NCBI RefSeq assembly: GCF_900102815.1
Contig: NZ_FNGF01000009.1
Span: forward strand, 124,001-188,000
DNA: 64,000 nt
Source of the DNA: Glycomyces sambucus
GTDB taxonomy: Bacteria > Actinomycetota > Actinomycetes > Mycobacteriales > Micromonosporaceae
Reading direction: 5' to 3'
The notes below the pieces were generated by a model, which ran no database searches, was not told the origin of the DNA, and saw only the letters and a program-made list of their open reading frames with translations. Positions 9,831 through 18,629 of this stretch are shown here, one piece after another. The translations under genes and the position numbers were made by a program. How positions within the stretch are numbered: position 1 is the first letter of the stretch; every line of letters starts with the position of its first letter.

Positions 9831-11861
9831 ATGGCCACGACGCTCATGCGCAACACTGCGCCCAGAGAGCATCCAGGCCGGTACTACGGCTTCATGTCGG
9901 CGGTCACCGTGTTGGCGATCGTCGGCGCAGGCGTCACCGCCGTGCGAGCGAACGCGTTCGACAGCGGTGCCTTCGACGTGCCCTTCGCGTTCTGGCTCAC
10001 CGCCGGGCTCGCGCTGATAGCCGAGTTCCGCCCGACCCGCTGGGGCGGGCTGTGGATGTCGCCCATCGCGTCGATCTACCTGGTCTACGTGCTCGCCACG
10101 ATGATCACCTGGGGCTTCCTCCCCGCCCTGGTGGTCCAGTCGGGCGCGATCGTGCTCCTGTCCGTCCAGATCCAGTCCTCGGCCTGGCGGACGATCTTCA
10201 ACGTCTCGCAGCAGGGCCTGGCCCTGTGCGTCGCCTGGACCGTGTGGAACGCCGTCACCGGCGGCAGCACGGCCTGGAACGGCACCGCGATCGAACTGCT
10301 CGCCGTCTTCGCCGCCGGCACGGCCTGGACGCTCACCAGCTCCGCCCTCGTCGCCGGACGGCAGGGCCTGCGCACCGGCACCGGATGGGGCGACCTGACC
10401 TTGCAGTGGCTCAAGAGCGAATGGGCCCTGCGCGCGACGCAGGTCGCCATCGCCCCCATCCTCGCGACCGCCGCGATGTCCTCGTGGTGGCTGGTCGCGG
10501 CCTCGGCCATCCCGATCTTCAGCGTCTACCGCATCCTCCAGACCGCGGCCGACCGCGAGCGCGAGGCCGACCACGACCCGCTCACCGGGCTGCTCAACCG
10601 CAAGGGCTTCCAGGAGGAGGTCGACGGCAAGCTCGCCGACGCGGCCGAGACCAAGACCGCCGTCGCGCTGCTCATCCTCGACCTCGACCGCTTCGCCGAC
10701 GTCAACTCCGCGCTCGGCCACGAGGTCGGCGACCAGCTCCTGGTCGAGCTCGCCAAGCGCTTCACGACCGACATCCCGCCCGGGAAGAAGATCGCGCACC
10801 TCGGCGGCGACGAGTTCGCGTTCGTGTGGTCCGAGCTCGACGGCATGACCGACCCGATGGAGTGCGCCCGCGAGATCCGCGCCCGCCTCGACGCCCCGAT
10901 CGTCCTGGCCGACGTGAGCCTGGAGGTCGACGGCTCGGTCGGCGTCGCGGTGTTCCCCGACGACGGCCCCGACTTCCAGACCCTGTTCCGCCACGCCGAC
11001 ATCGCCATGTACGAGTCGAAGCAGCGCGCCGGGACCTACACCCGCTACGGCGCCGAGTTCGACCACCACTCGCCCGAGCGGCTGCACCTCCTCGGCGACC
11101 TGCGCCGAGCCCTCGACCACCCCGACGCCCCCGGCGTCAACCTCTTCTACCAGCCGCAGGTGCGCCTGGTCGACGGCGAGGTCATCGGCGCCGAGGCCCT
11201 GCTGCGCTACAGCCACCCCGAGCGCGGCGTCGTCAACCCCGCCGAGATCATCGAGACCGCCGAGCACTCCTCGGTGATGCGGATGCTCACCGAGCGGGTG
11301 GTCGACATCGCGCTGCGCCAGCTCCGCACCTGGAAGGAGTCCGGGTACGACCTGCGGATGGCCGTGAACGTCTCCGTGCGCGACCTCCAGTCCCCGGAGT
11401 TCACCGACTTCCTCACCGAGCGCATCGACGCCTACGGGGTGAACGCCAAGCGCCTCCAGCTGGAGATCACCGAGTCGGCGCTCATGGCCGACCCGCGCCG
11501 GGTGCTCCAGAACGTGCAGCGCCTCTCCGACCTGGGCGTGGGCATCAGCCTGGACGACTTCGGCACCGGGTTCTCCTCGATGCAGCACCTGCGCCGGCTG
11601 CCGGTCACGGAGATCAAGATCGACAAGTCCTTCGTGACGACCCTGTGCGACGACCCGGACAACGCCGCGATCGTCTCGACCACGATCGACCTGGGCCGGG
11701 CCCTGGACGTCGAGGTCGTGGCCGAGGGCGTCGAGGACGAGAAGGTCCGCAAGCAGCTGGAGGGCTGGGGCTGCCACGCGGGCCAGGGCTGGCACTTCGC
11801 GAAGCCGATGAGCGCCGACGCGTTCGAGCGGTGGATGGCCGAGCAGCGCCAGGGGCACTGA
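9831..11861 (+). CDS. Membrane-bound diguanylate cyclase/phosphodiesterase (GGDEF-EAL)
   Basis: 676 residues. The first ~230 form six or more hydrophobic segments, a MASE-like sensor region. A GGDEF domain follows, with DHDPLTGLLNRKGF at its start and an intact LGGDEFAF near residue 325. Then comes an EAL domain with EALLRY near 453 and DDFGTGFSS near 573; the downstream IKIDKSF and AEGVED motifs are also intact. Both halves keep their catalytic motifs, so either synthesis or breakdown of cyclic di-GMP is possible. In actinomycetes this messenger controls development through BldD. ATG start with GGAG upstream (GTGGGAGGAGCGAT). Single-gene unit. Confidence 0.93.
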   Translation: MATTLMRNTAPREHPGRYYGFMSAVTVLAIVGAGVTAVRANAFDSGAFDVPFAFWLTAGLALIAEFRPTRWGGLWMSPIASIYLVYVLATMITWGFLPALVVQSGAIVLLSVQIQSSAWRTIFNVSQQGLALCVAWTVWNAVTGGSTAWNGTAIELLAVFAAGTAWTLTSSALVAGRQGLRTGTGWGDLTLQWLKSEWALRATQVAIAPILATAAMSSWWLVAASAIPIFSVYRILQTAADREREADHDPLTGLLNRKGFQEEVDGKLADAAETKTAVALLILDLDRFADVNSALGHEVGDQLLVELAKRFTTDIPPGKKIAHLGGDEFAFVWSELDGMTDPMECAREIRARLDAPIVLADVSLEVDGSVGVAVFPDDGPDFQTLFRHADIAMYESKQRAGTYTRYGAEFDHHSPERLHLLGDLRRALDHPDAPGVNLFYQPQVRLVDGEVIGAEALLRYSHPERGVVNPAEIIETAEHSSVMRMLTERVVDIALRQLRTWKESGYDLRMAVNVSVRDLQSPEFTDFLTERIDAYGVNAKRLQLEITESALMADPRRVLQNVQRLSDLGVGISLDDFGTGFSSMQHLRRLPVTEIKIDKSFVTTLCDDPDNAAIVSTTIDLGRALDVEVVAEGVEDEKVRKQLEGWGCHAGQGWHFAKPMSADAFERWMAEQRQGH

Positions 11862-11963
11862 GGAGGCAAGGGACACAAGGGAGGACGTCCGGACCTGCGG
11901 ACACGGGCCGGAAACTTCCGAAGCGCCCTCGCGAATGTCGGTCCCGTATGCGAGGCTGACGTC

Positions 11964-12941
11964 ATGAACATCGCCGTCAACGACGCCGTGCTCGACCAGT
12001 TCGAGCCGCACCGGCGCGAGCTGTGCGCCTACGCGTACCGGATGCTCGGGTCCTCCTTCGAGGCCGAGGACGCCGTCCAGGACGCCTTCACGCGCGCCTG
12101 GAAGTCCTACGCGTCCTTCGAGGGCCGCTCCTCGCTGCGCTCGTGGCTCTACAAGATCACCACGAACGTGTGCCTCGACATGATCAAGGGCCCGCAGCGC
12201 CGGGCCCGGCCGATGGACCTGGCCCCGGCCTCCGACGCGGGCTCGCCCCTGCCCGCGCCCGAGCCCGACTACCTGTGGGTCGAGCCGATCCCCGACTCGC
12301 TCGCGTTCGGCGCCGACCCGGCCGCCGCCGCCGAGGCCAAGGACACGCTCCGCCTCGCGTTCGTGGCCGCCGTGCAGCACCTGCCGGCCAAGCAGCGCGC
12401 GGTGATGCTCATGCGCGAGGTCCTGCGCTTCTCGGCCGCCGAGACCGCCGAGGCCCTGCAACTGAGCCCGGCGTCGGTCAACAGCGCGCTCCAGCGCGCC
12501 AAGGCCACCATGGAGAAGGTCCACTCCGCGCCGAGCGGGGAGGCCGCCGCCATCGACGACGCGGAGGTCCGCAAGCTCGTCGACGGCTACGTGAGCGCGT
12601 TCGAGTCGTACGACATGGACGCCCTGACTGCCCTGTGCACGCAGGACGTGGCGCTCTCCATGCCGCCGTTCCCGCTGTGGGTCCAGGGCCACGCCGGGGT
12701 CGCCGAGTTCATGCTCGGGACCGGTTCGGCCTGCCGCAACTCCCGCCTGGTCCCCGTGGGCGCCAACGGCCTCCCGGCCTTCGGCCACTACAAGCCCGCC
12801 GACGACGAGCCCGGCCTGTGGACCCCGTGGTCCATCACCGTCCTCGAACTCCAGGACGGCAAGATCGCCGGCCTCAACTACTTCCTCGACACCGACAAGC
12901 TCTTCCCCCTCTTCGGCCTCCCGAACGAGTACCGCGAGTAA
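11964..12941 (+). CDS. ECF-type RNA polymerase sigma factor with C-terminal SnoaL-like domain
   Basis: 325 residues. Sigma region 2 spans about residues 10-80 (AYRMLGSSFEAEDAVQDAF, SSLRSWLYKITTNVCLD). Region 4 is at about 130-185 (LPAKQRAVMLMREVL, SPASVNSALQRAKAT). A SnoaL/NTF2-like domain follows (about 200-325, with VDGYVSAFESYDMDALTAL and AGVAEFM). This layout is that of the SigX5/SigG-like ECF group, whose C-terminal domain is thought to modulate activity in place of a separate anti-sigma factor. No anti-sigma gene is adjacent, which agrees. It is followed by a strong hairpin terminator at 12956-12993. Confidence 0.92.
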   Translation: MNIAVNDAVLDQFEPHRRELCAYAYRMLGSSFEAEDAVQDAFTRAWKSYASFEGRSSLRSWLYKITTNVCLDMIKGPQRRARPMDLAPASDAGSPLPAPEPDYLWVEPIPDSLAFGADPAAAAEAKDTLRLAFVAAVQHLPAKQRAVMLMREVLRFSAAETAEALQLSPASVNSALQRAKATMEKVHSAPSGEAAAIDDAEVRKLVDGYVSAFESYDMDALTALCTQDVALSMPPFPLWVQGHAGVAEFMLGTGSACRNSRLVPVGANGLPAFGHYKPADDEPGLWTPWSITVLELQDGKIAGLNYFLDTDKLFPLFGLPNEYRE

Positions 12942-12955
12942 CCGCACACCCCGAC

Positions 12956-12993
12956 GGCCGCTGGCCCGCACCGTCCGGTGCGGGCCAGCGGCC
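12956..12993 (+). terminator. 17-bp hairpin terminator after sigma factor gene
   Basis: GGCCGCTGGCCCGCACC, loop GTCC, then the exact complement. It begins 15 bases after the stop codon at 12941. No T-run. Confidence 0.7.
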
Positions 12994-13034
12994 TGTCCGG
13001 GCCCTCGGAACGAGAGGAGACTTCCGTTCGAGAG

Positions 13035-13067
13035 ACTACCGAGCTTGGTAGTATCATGATTGGTAGT
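13035..13067. promoter_or_regulatory. ACTACC/GGTAGT operator-like repeats before the DUF234 ATPase
   Basis: ACTACC at 13035-13040 and GGTAGT at 13047-13052 form an inverted repeat around GAGCTT. TTGGTAGT also occurs twice as a direct repeat (13045-13052 and 13060-13067). The block lies 24 bases before the GTG start of the ATPase gene and overlaps an AT-rich -10-like stretch (TAGTATCAT). A regulator binding three half-sites is implied; its identity is unknown. Confidence 0.5.
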
Positions 13068-13090
13068 CTTTCTTCGGCAAAGGAGATCCG

Positions 13091-14551
13091 GTGGCGAACG
13101 GCTTCATCGGCAGGCAGGCGGAGCTCGCGCGACTCGGTGAGCTGCTCGACCTGGTCCGCTCGGGCGGCGGGCTCGGACGGCCCGGCCGGGCGCTGATCAT
13201 GCGCGGTCGCCGGCGCGTCGGCAAGTCCAGGCTGGTCGAGGAGTTCGCCGAACGGTCGGGGGTCCCTTACCTCTTCTACACGGCGGAGGGCCTTTCGAAC
13301 GGTGACGATCTGCGCTCCTTCGCCCAGGCCGTCGAGGAGTCGACCCTCCCGGATGCCGGCGGGTTCACCTCCGAAACGCCCGCCAGGTGGACCGACGCCC
13401 TGAACTCCCTGGCGGACGTCCTCCCCGAGGATTCGCCGAGCATCGTCGTCATCGACGAGATGCCCTACCTGATCGCACAGGACCCCGGATTCGAAGGCGC
13501 GCTCCAGCGCGCCTTCGACCGCCGGTTCTCGCGCCTGCCGGTGCTGCTCGTGCTCATCGGCTCCGACCTCTCCGTCATGGAGCGGGTCGACACCTACGGT
13601 CGCCCCTTCTACCAGCGCGGGACCGAGATGGTCGTCCCTCCGTTCAACCCTGCCGAGATCGCGGAGCGGACCGGTCTCGGCGCGGCCGAGGCGTTCGACG
13701 CGTTCCTGGTCACCGGCGGGCTCCCGCTCGTCCTCGAACGCTGGGAGCCCGGGACCTCGCTGTGGGAGTTCGTCGAAGCCTCGCTGCGGCACCCCACCTC
13801 GCCGCTGCTGGTCAGCGCGGAGCGCTCGCTGTCCGCGGAGTTCCCCGCCGAAGCCCATGCGCGCCAGGTGTTGCGGGCCATCGGCAGCGGCGAGCGCACG
13901 TTCGTCCTCATCGGCCGCGCGGCCGGGGAGCTGGCGCCGACCTCGCTGAAGCGATCCCTGGAGATCCTGGCCGAGCGGCGCATCGTGAAGGCGGACACGC
14001 CCCTCTCGACCCGCGCGAGCAGGGAGACCCGCTACCGGATCGAGGACCCCTACCTGCGATTCTGGCTGTTCTTCCTGGCCGGTGCGATCTCGAAGGTGGA
14101 GCGCGGCCGAGGGGACCTGGTGCTCAAGGCGATCCGCCAGGGCTGGACCTCGTGGCGCGGGCGCGCGATCGAGCCCGTCGTCCGGGAGGCGCTGTGGCGA
14201 CTCGCCCCGGACCTGCTGCCCGCGGGCACCGACGCCGTCGGCGGCTACTGGACCCGCTCGAACAACCCGGAGATCGACATCGTCGGCGCCGACCGCGAGC
14301 CGGTCGCCAAGCGCGTCACCGCCGTCGGCTCCGTCAAGTGGCTCGAGAACAAGCCCTTCGGCCCGCGCGACTACGCCGCGCTGTTCGCCCACCGCGCCCA
14401 GCTTCCCGGGGCGGACGACGACTCGCCGCTGCTCGCGGTCGCCCGCTCGGGGTGCGAGGTCCCCGGCGTGACCGCCATCGGGCCCGAGGACCTGATCGAA
14501 GCCTGGAGGCACCGCCCCCAGTCGAGGGCCCGGGGAGCCGGGGCGCAGTGA
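13091..14551 (+). CDS. Archaeal-type (DUF234) P-loop ATPase
   Basis: 486 residues from a GTG start with AAAGGAG upstream. It opens with FIGRQAELARL, then Walker A within RGRRRVGKSRLV (about residues 36-47) and Walker B SIVVIDEMPYL (about 116-126). A winged-helix section follows (SLKRSLEILAERRIVKAD), then RYRIEDPYLRFWLFF and a C-terminal nuclease-like DUF234 segment with the ENPEID-type motif NNPEIDIVG. This architecture defines the archaeal ATPase/DUF234 STAND-like family, whose bacterial role is unknown; restriction-like or toxin activity has been suggested for the tail. It stands alone with its own operator-like repeats and a 20-bp terminator, so it is a self-contained cassette. Confidence 0.85.
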   Translation: MANGFIGRQAELARLGELLDLVRSGGGLGRPGRALIMRGRRRVGKSRLVEEFAERSGVPYLFYTAEGLSNGDDLRSFAQAVEESTLPDAGGFTSETPARWTDALNSLADVLPEDSPSIVVIDEMPYLIAQDPGFEGALQRAFDRRFSRLPVLLVLIGSDLSVMERVDTYGRPFYQRGTEMVVPPFNPAEIAERTGLGAAEAFDAFLVTGGLPLVLERWEPGTSLWEFVEASLRHPTSPLLVSAERSLSAEFPAEAHARQVLRAIGSGERTFVLIGRAAGELAPTSLKRSLEILAERRIVKADTPLSTRASRETRYRIEDPYLRFWLFFLAGAISKVERGRGDLVLKAIRQGWTSWRGRAIEPVVREALWRLAPDLLPAGTDAVGGYWTRSNNPEIDIVGADREPVAKRVTAVGSVKWLENKPFGPRDYAALFAHRAQLPGADDDSPLLAVARSGCEVPGVTAIGPEDLIEAWRHRPQSRARGAGAQ

Positions 14552-14559
14552 GCCGCGCA

Positions 14560-14600
14560 CGCCGACGGCCGCCCTCCACGGTGGAGGGCGGCCGTCGGCG
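14560..14600 (+). terminator. 20-bp perfect hairpin terminator after the DUF234 ATPase
   Basis: Two 20-base arms (14560-14579 and 14581-14600) complement each other exactly around a single central base, beginning nine bases past the stop at 14551 and followed by TTTCC. It could also serve the convergent VOC gene. Confidence 0.75.
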
Positions 14601-14689
14601 TTTCCGGGTTTCCTGTGAATGGGGGTCTCTGGGGGTGAGGTCTGCGGAGGCGGGTCCTGGGGGCCTTCAGGGGGAAGGGCTTCGGGGTC

Positions 14690-15106
14690 CTACTGCGGGT
14701 ACGGCATGTAGAACGGCTCCCACTGGTGGCCGTCGAGGTCGAGGAAGGTGCGGCCGTACATGCCGACCTCGGCCTCCTGGGTGCGGCGGTCGTTCATGGC
14801 GGTCTCCTCGGTGCCGCCGGCCTTGAGGGCGGCGTCGGTGAGGTCGTCGACCGCCTCGCGCTCGGGGAGGGCGAGCGCGTAGGCGGCGGCGGAGTAGGCG
14901 GCGGTGTCGGCGATGGGGCGCTCGGCGAACGTCGAGTAGAAGTCGCGGGCGAGGAGCATCAGGCAGATGTTGTCGTCCACGACCACGCACGCGGCGTTGT
15001 CGTCGGTGAAGTCGGGGTTCACGCTCCACCCGAGGGCCGTGTAGAAGTCCTTCGACTTCCGCAGGTCGGCCACGGGGAGGTTCAGGAAGATCATCTTGCG
15101 CGCCAT
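14690..15106 (-). CDS. VOC-superfamily (glyoxalase/bleomycin-resistance-like) protein
   Basis: 138 residues from the ATG at 15106; the frame is open further upstream but homology starts at MARKMIFLNLPVADLRKS. It shows the beta-alpha-beta-beta-beta VOC fold pattern with a SKDFYTALGWSVN motif and the closing segment YGRTFLDLDGHQWEPFYM. The Asp-Gly-His-x-Trp-Glu end supplies metal-ligand-type residues. The subfamily is one usually annotated as glyoxalase-like of unknown substrate. Standalone gene, convergent with the ATPase. Confidence 0.85.
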   Translation of the reverse strand: MARKMIFLNLPVADLRKSKDFYTALGWSVNPDFTDDNAACVVVDDNICLMLLARDFYSTFAERPIADTAAYSAAAYALALPEREAVDDLTDAALKAGGTEETAMNDRRTQEAEVGMYGRTFLDLDGHQWEPFYMPYPQ

Positions 15107-15329
15107 CGGGCTCACACTTCTTTCCGGTCTCGGGACGCCTTCCGAGTAATGACGAGCGGCGCCCCGCCGATTCATCGTTCCCGCAGCGGCACTTCCGCGC
15201 CGCCGCTCGCCGACCGCTCACCGCCCGTTCACCGGCGGCTCGGCGCCGCTTCGACGCACGGGGGCGACTCCCCGGCGACACGCCTGGCAGCGGTCCTTCA
15301 CCGGGGCCCCGGAAGGCCCTAAGTTCCCA

Positions 15330-15345
15330 GGTGACACACGTCACC
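15330..15345. promoter_or_regulatory. Crp-like palindrome ahead of the DUF485/symporter operon
   Basis: GGTGAC, ACAC, GTCACC: a perfect 16-bp palindrome 62 bases before the DUF485 start codon. It resembles the GTGAC-N4-GTCAC class of actinobacterial Crp/GlxR sites. Crp-family control of acetate and monocarboxylate uptake genes is known in corynebacteria; its use here is inferred. Confidence 0.5.
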
Positions 15346-15406
15346 GTGTCGACACGAGCCGGAGATGCCCGCGACTCGCCAGACGCCCTTCAAGGAGGAA
15401 GGCTCG

Positions 15407-15763
15407 ATGACCACGACCCCCGAAGACAACGGCCCACCGCCCGAGGTGAGCGACGCGGAGATCGCCGCGATGCACGACGACCCGCGCTTCGTCGAGCTCA
15501 AGCGCACCCTCTTCCGCTTCACCGTCCCGGTCCTGCTCGCCGCGCTGGCCTGGTACCTCGTCTACGTGCTCCTGTCGGCCTACGCCCGCGACTTCATGGG
15601 CATCGTCCTGTTCGGCAACATCAACCTCGGTCTCATCCTGGGCCTCAGCCAGTTCGCGGTGACCTTCTACGTCACCTGGGCCTACAACCGGTTCACGGCG
15701 CGCAAGTTCGACCAGCAGTCCGCCGCGCTGCGCGACGACATCATGAACGGGGGCGCCAAGTGA
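15407..15763 (+). CDS. DUF485 small membrane subunit of a carboxylate symporter
   Basis: 118 residues from the ATG at 15407, chosen because an AAGGAGG lies just upstream; the frame extends 14 codons further without a ribosome site. The N-terminal half is acidic and soluble. Two membrane helices follow (about residues 45-68 and 75-97, with the family pattern NINLGLILGLSQFAVTFYVTWAYNR). DUF485 proteins are encoded directly before SSS-family acetate or monocarboxylate symporters (YjcH-ActP, or the MctC locus of corynebacteria) and are thought to act with them. Here the stop overlaps the GTG start of the symporter, implying translational coupling. Confidence 0.92.
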   Translation: MTTTPEDNGPPPEVSDAEIAAMHDDPRFVELKRTLFRFTVPVLLAALAWYLVYVLLSAYARDFMGIVLFGNINLGLILGLSQFAVTFYVTWAYNRFTARKFDQQSAALRDDIMNGGAK

Positions 15764-17442
15764 ACACGCTCGCACAGGAGATGAGCGACTCCGACCGGAT
15801 CCTGACCATCTCCCTGTTCATGGTGATGGTCCTGGTGACCATCCTCATCACCATCCAGGGCGGACGCAAGACCAGCACCGCCACCGACTTCCACTCCGGC
15901 GGGCGCGGCTTCTCCGCCTGGCAGAACGGCTTCGCGGTCGCGGGCGACTACGTCTCCGCCGCCTCGTTCCTCGGCATCGCCGGCACCATCGCCCTCTACG
16001 GCTACGACGGGTTCCTCTACTCGATCGGCTTCCTCGTCGCCTGGCTCGTGGCGCTGCTCCTCGTCGCCGAGTCCCTGCGCAACTCCGGCCGGTTCACCGT
16101 CGCCGACGCCCTCTCCTACCGGATGAAGCAGCGGCCCGTGCGCACCGCGGCGGCCGTCTCGACCCTGAGCATCTCGATCTTCTACCTCCTCGCCCAGATG
16201 GTCGGCACCGGCGCGCTCGTGACCCTCCTGCTCGGCATCAAGGAGGGGGAGACGTTCCTCGGCATGGACGCCGGGGCCGCGAAGGTCGTCGGCATCGTCG
16301 TCACCGGCCTGCTCATGGTCGCCTACGTCGCCTTCGGCGGCATGAAGGGCACCACCTGGGTCCAGATCTTCCAGGCGTGCGTCAAGATCGGCCTCGCGTT
16401 CGTCCTCGCGATCCTGGTGCTGGTCCACTACAACTTCAACCTCTCCTCCCTCCTCGGCGACGCCGCCAGCGTCTCCGGCCAGGGCGCGGCCTTCCTCGAA
16501 CCGGGGCTGCGCTACGGCACGGAGGTCGCGGGCGACTCGCTCCAGACACTGTGGAACAAGCTCGACCTCATCAGCCTCGGGCTCGCGCTCGTGCTGGGCA
16601 CGGCCGGCCTCCCGCACGTCCTCATCCGCTTCTACACCACCCCGGACGGCAAGACCGCCCGCAAGTCCGTCAACTGGGCCATCGGCCTGATCGGCATGTT
16701 CTACCTGCTCACCCTCGTGCTCGGCTTCGGCGCCGCCGCGATGGTCGGCAAGGAGGCGATCATCGCCGAGAACCCGGCCGGCAACTCCGCCGCGCCGCAG
16801 CTCTCCCAGGTCATCGGCGAGAACATCGCCGGCTCGACCGGCGGCGCGATCATGCTGGCGCTCATCGCCTCGGCGGCGTTCGCGGCGATCCTGTCGGTGG
16901 TCGCGGGCCTCATCATCGCCTGCTCGTCCTCGCTCGCCCACGACCTCTACAACGGGGTCTTCAAGCACGGCAAGGCCAGCGGCAAGCAGGAGGTCGTCTT
17001 CGCGAAGTTCGCGGCGGTCGGCGTCGGCGCCATCGCCGTCGTCATCGCGGTCTTCGCCCAGGACCTCAACGTCGCGTTCCTGGTCGCGCTCGCCTTCGCG
17101 GTGGCCGCCTCCGCGAACCTCCCGACCCTGCTGTTCAGCCTCTTCTGGAAGCGGTTCAACACGGCCGGCGCCGTCGCGGGCATCTACGGCGGCCTCATCT
17201 CGTCCATCGGTCTGGTGATCTTCTCGCCGACCTTCTCAGGCACTGAAACTTCGCTGCTCGGCGAAGGGGTCGACATCGCATGGTTCCCGCTGTCGAACCC
17301 CGGCCTGGTGTCCATCCCGCTGGGTCTCATCTGCGCCGTGGTCGGTACGCTGATGAGTTCCGAATCGAACCCTGACCGGTTCGCCTCCATGCAAGTGCGG
17401 GCGTTCACCGGTGCGGGTGCGGAGCGGGCCTCGGTCCACTAG
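15760..17442 (+). CDS. Sodium/solute (cation acetate-type) symporter, SSS family
   Basis: 560 residues from the GTG at 15760, which overlaps the DUF485 stop. It has about 13 membrane helices. Typical SSS/ActP sequences are TATDFHSGGRGFSAWQNGFA, AGDYVSAASFLGIAG near the N-terminus and GTAGLPHVLIRFYTTPDGK in the centre. It most closely recalls acetate/monocarboxylate symporters such as ActP and MctC. It would bring acetate, propionate or pyruvate into the cell with Na+ or H+. Two tandem hairpins terminate transcription before the kinase gene. Longer upstream in-frame reading crosses the DUF485 gene and is spurious. Confidence 0.93.
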   Translation: MNTLAQEMSDSDRILTISLFMVMVLVTILITIQGGRKTSTATDFHSGGRGFSAWQNGFAVAGDYVSAASFLGIAGTIALYGYDGFLYSIGFLVAWLVALLLVAESLRNSGRFTVADALSYRMKQRPVRTAAAVSTLSISIFYLLAQMVGTGALVTLLLGIKEGETFLGMDAGAAKVVGIVVTGLLMVAYVAFGGMKGTTWVQIFQACVKIGLAFVLAILVLVHYNFNLSSLLGDAASVSGQGAAFLEPGLRYGTEVAGDSLQTLWNKLDLISLGLALVLGTAGLPHVLIRFYTTPDGKTARKSVNWAIGLIGMFYLLTLVLGFGAAAMVGKEAIIAENPAGNSAAPQLSQVIGENIAGSTGGAIMLALIASAAFAAILSVVAGLIIACSSSLAHDLYNGVFKHGKASGKQEVVFAKFAAVGVGAIAVVIAVFAQDLNVAFLVALAFAVAASANLPTLLFSLFWKRFNTAGAVAGIYGGLISSIGLVIFSPTFSGTETSLLGEGVDIAWFPLSNPGLVSIPLGLICAVVGTLMSSESNPDRFASMQVRAFTGAGAERASVH

Positions 17443-17452
17443 GCGGCCCCCA

Positions 17453-17512
17453 GGCGGGGAGGGCCGGGGCGGCCCTCCCCGCCGACTTTGGGCCCGTCCA
17501 CCGGACGGGCCC
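17453..17512 (+). terminator. Two tandem hairpin terminators after the symporter
   Basis: First hairpin: 13-bp stem at 17453-17465 and 17471-17483. Second: 10-bp stem GGGCCCGTCC/GGACGGGCCC at 17490-17499 and 17503-17512. Both lie within the 97-base gap between the symporter stop and the kinase start, so the kinase likely has separate transcription. Confidence 0.65.
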
Positions 17513-17539
17513 TGATGTGCGCCACGTTACAGTTGCGGG

Positions 17540-18598
17540 GTGATCGCGCGATCCCCTCATCGCCAACGACGGCGGACCGGCAGTGCGGCGACCCTCGCCG
17601 CGCTGCGCCTGTCGCGCCAGATCGGCGAAGCCCTCGCCGACGGCCTCACCGGCAAGGGCGCCCAAGTCGCGGCCCGCCGCCTCGCCCGGCTCCTCGCCGC
17701 CGACGCGGTCGCGCTGGCCGACTGCGAGAAGATCCTCGCCACCGCCGGCAGCCTCGACCCCGACGCCGCCGCCGCGCTCCTCACCGAGACCCTGGACGTC
17801 CTCGAACCGGTCACCGCCCCGCCGCTGCGCGCCGCCCCGCTCGTCGTCTCCGGCGACCTCGCCGGATGCCTCCTCGTCTCGGGGGACGTCAGCGACGCCG
17901 ACCTCGCCGAGGCCGCCGACCTCGTCGCCCGCGCCCTCGACCACGCCGACCTGGTCCGGGCCCGCGAGCGCATCGCCGAAGCCGACCTGCGCACCCTCCG
18001 GGCCCAGATCTCCCCGCACTTCATGCACAACGCGCTGGCCGCCATCAGCGCCCACACCCGCACCGACCCCGAGCGCGCCCGCGAGCTCCTGACCGACTTC
18101 TCCGACTACCTCCGCTACTCGTTCGCGGGGACCGGCGACTTCGCGACGGTGGCCGACGAGCTCCACGCCGTCCAGACCTACCTGGAGCTCCAGCGGGCCC
18201 GCTTCGACGACCGACTCGACATCACCGTGCGCATCGCCCCGGAGGTCCTGCCCGTGCCCATCCCGTTCCTCGTCGTCCAGCCCATCGTCGAGAACGCCGT
18301 CCGCCACGGCTTCGAGACCAAGCCCGGCACCGGCCACATCGCCGTGCGCGGCTTCTCCGAGGGGCCCCTGTGCGTCATCGAGGTCGAGGACGACGGCGCC
18401 GGCATGGACCCCGAGGTCGCCAAGGCCATCCTGACCGGCTCGCGCGCCGGCTCGGGCCGCATCGGCCTCGCGAACGTGGACAAGCGCCTCCGGGCCGTCT
18501 ACGGTCCCGAGTACGGCCTGTGGCTCGACACCGCCCCCGGCGCGGGCACCAAGGCCACGGTGCGCATCCCCCGCTACGCCAGAGGAGTCCACGCATGA
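17540..18598 (+). CDS. LytS/YehU-type sensor histidine kinase (soluble)
   Basis: 352 residues from a GTG start. There is no membrane segment. The first ~140 residues form a GAF-like sensor region. The His_kinase domain has the phospho-acceptor His near residue 159 in QISPHFMHNAL, typical of the LytS class. The ATPase part has VVQPIVENAVRHGF (N box) and VEDDGAGMD (G1 box), then SGRIGLANVDKRL. It is followed 31 bases later by a LytTR response regulator, then by a small membrane protein and a second SSS symporter. It probably senses a carboxylate or metabolic state and controls the symporters. Confidence 0.92.
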   Translation: MIARSPHRQRRRTGSAATLAALRLSRQIGEALADGLTGKGAQVAARRLARLLAADAVALADCEKILATAGSLDPDAAAALLTETLDVLEPVTAPPLRAAPLVVSGDLAGCLLVSGDVSDADLAEAADLVARALDHADLVRARERIAEADLRTLRAQISPHFMHNALAAISAHTRTDPERARELLTDFSDYLRYSFAGTGDFATVADELHAVQTYLELQRARFDDRLDITVRIAPEVLPVPIPFLVVQPIVENAVRHGFETKPGTGHIAVRGFSEGPLCVIEVEDDGAGMDPEVAKAILTGSRAGSGRIGLANVDKRLRAVYGPEYGLWLDTAPGAGTKATVRIPRYARGVHA

Positions 18599-18629
18599 GC
18601 CCCCGCCCGCCCGCCCCGAGCGCGCCCTG

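Noticed and set aside
9522..12971. 1149-codon minus-strand open frame opposite the GGDEF-EAL and sigma factor genes
   Set aside because: Low-complexity Gly/Val/Asp/Arg translation typical of the antisense frame of GC-rich genes. The plus strand has clear protein families throughout.
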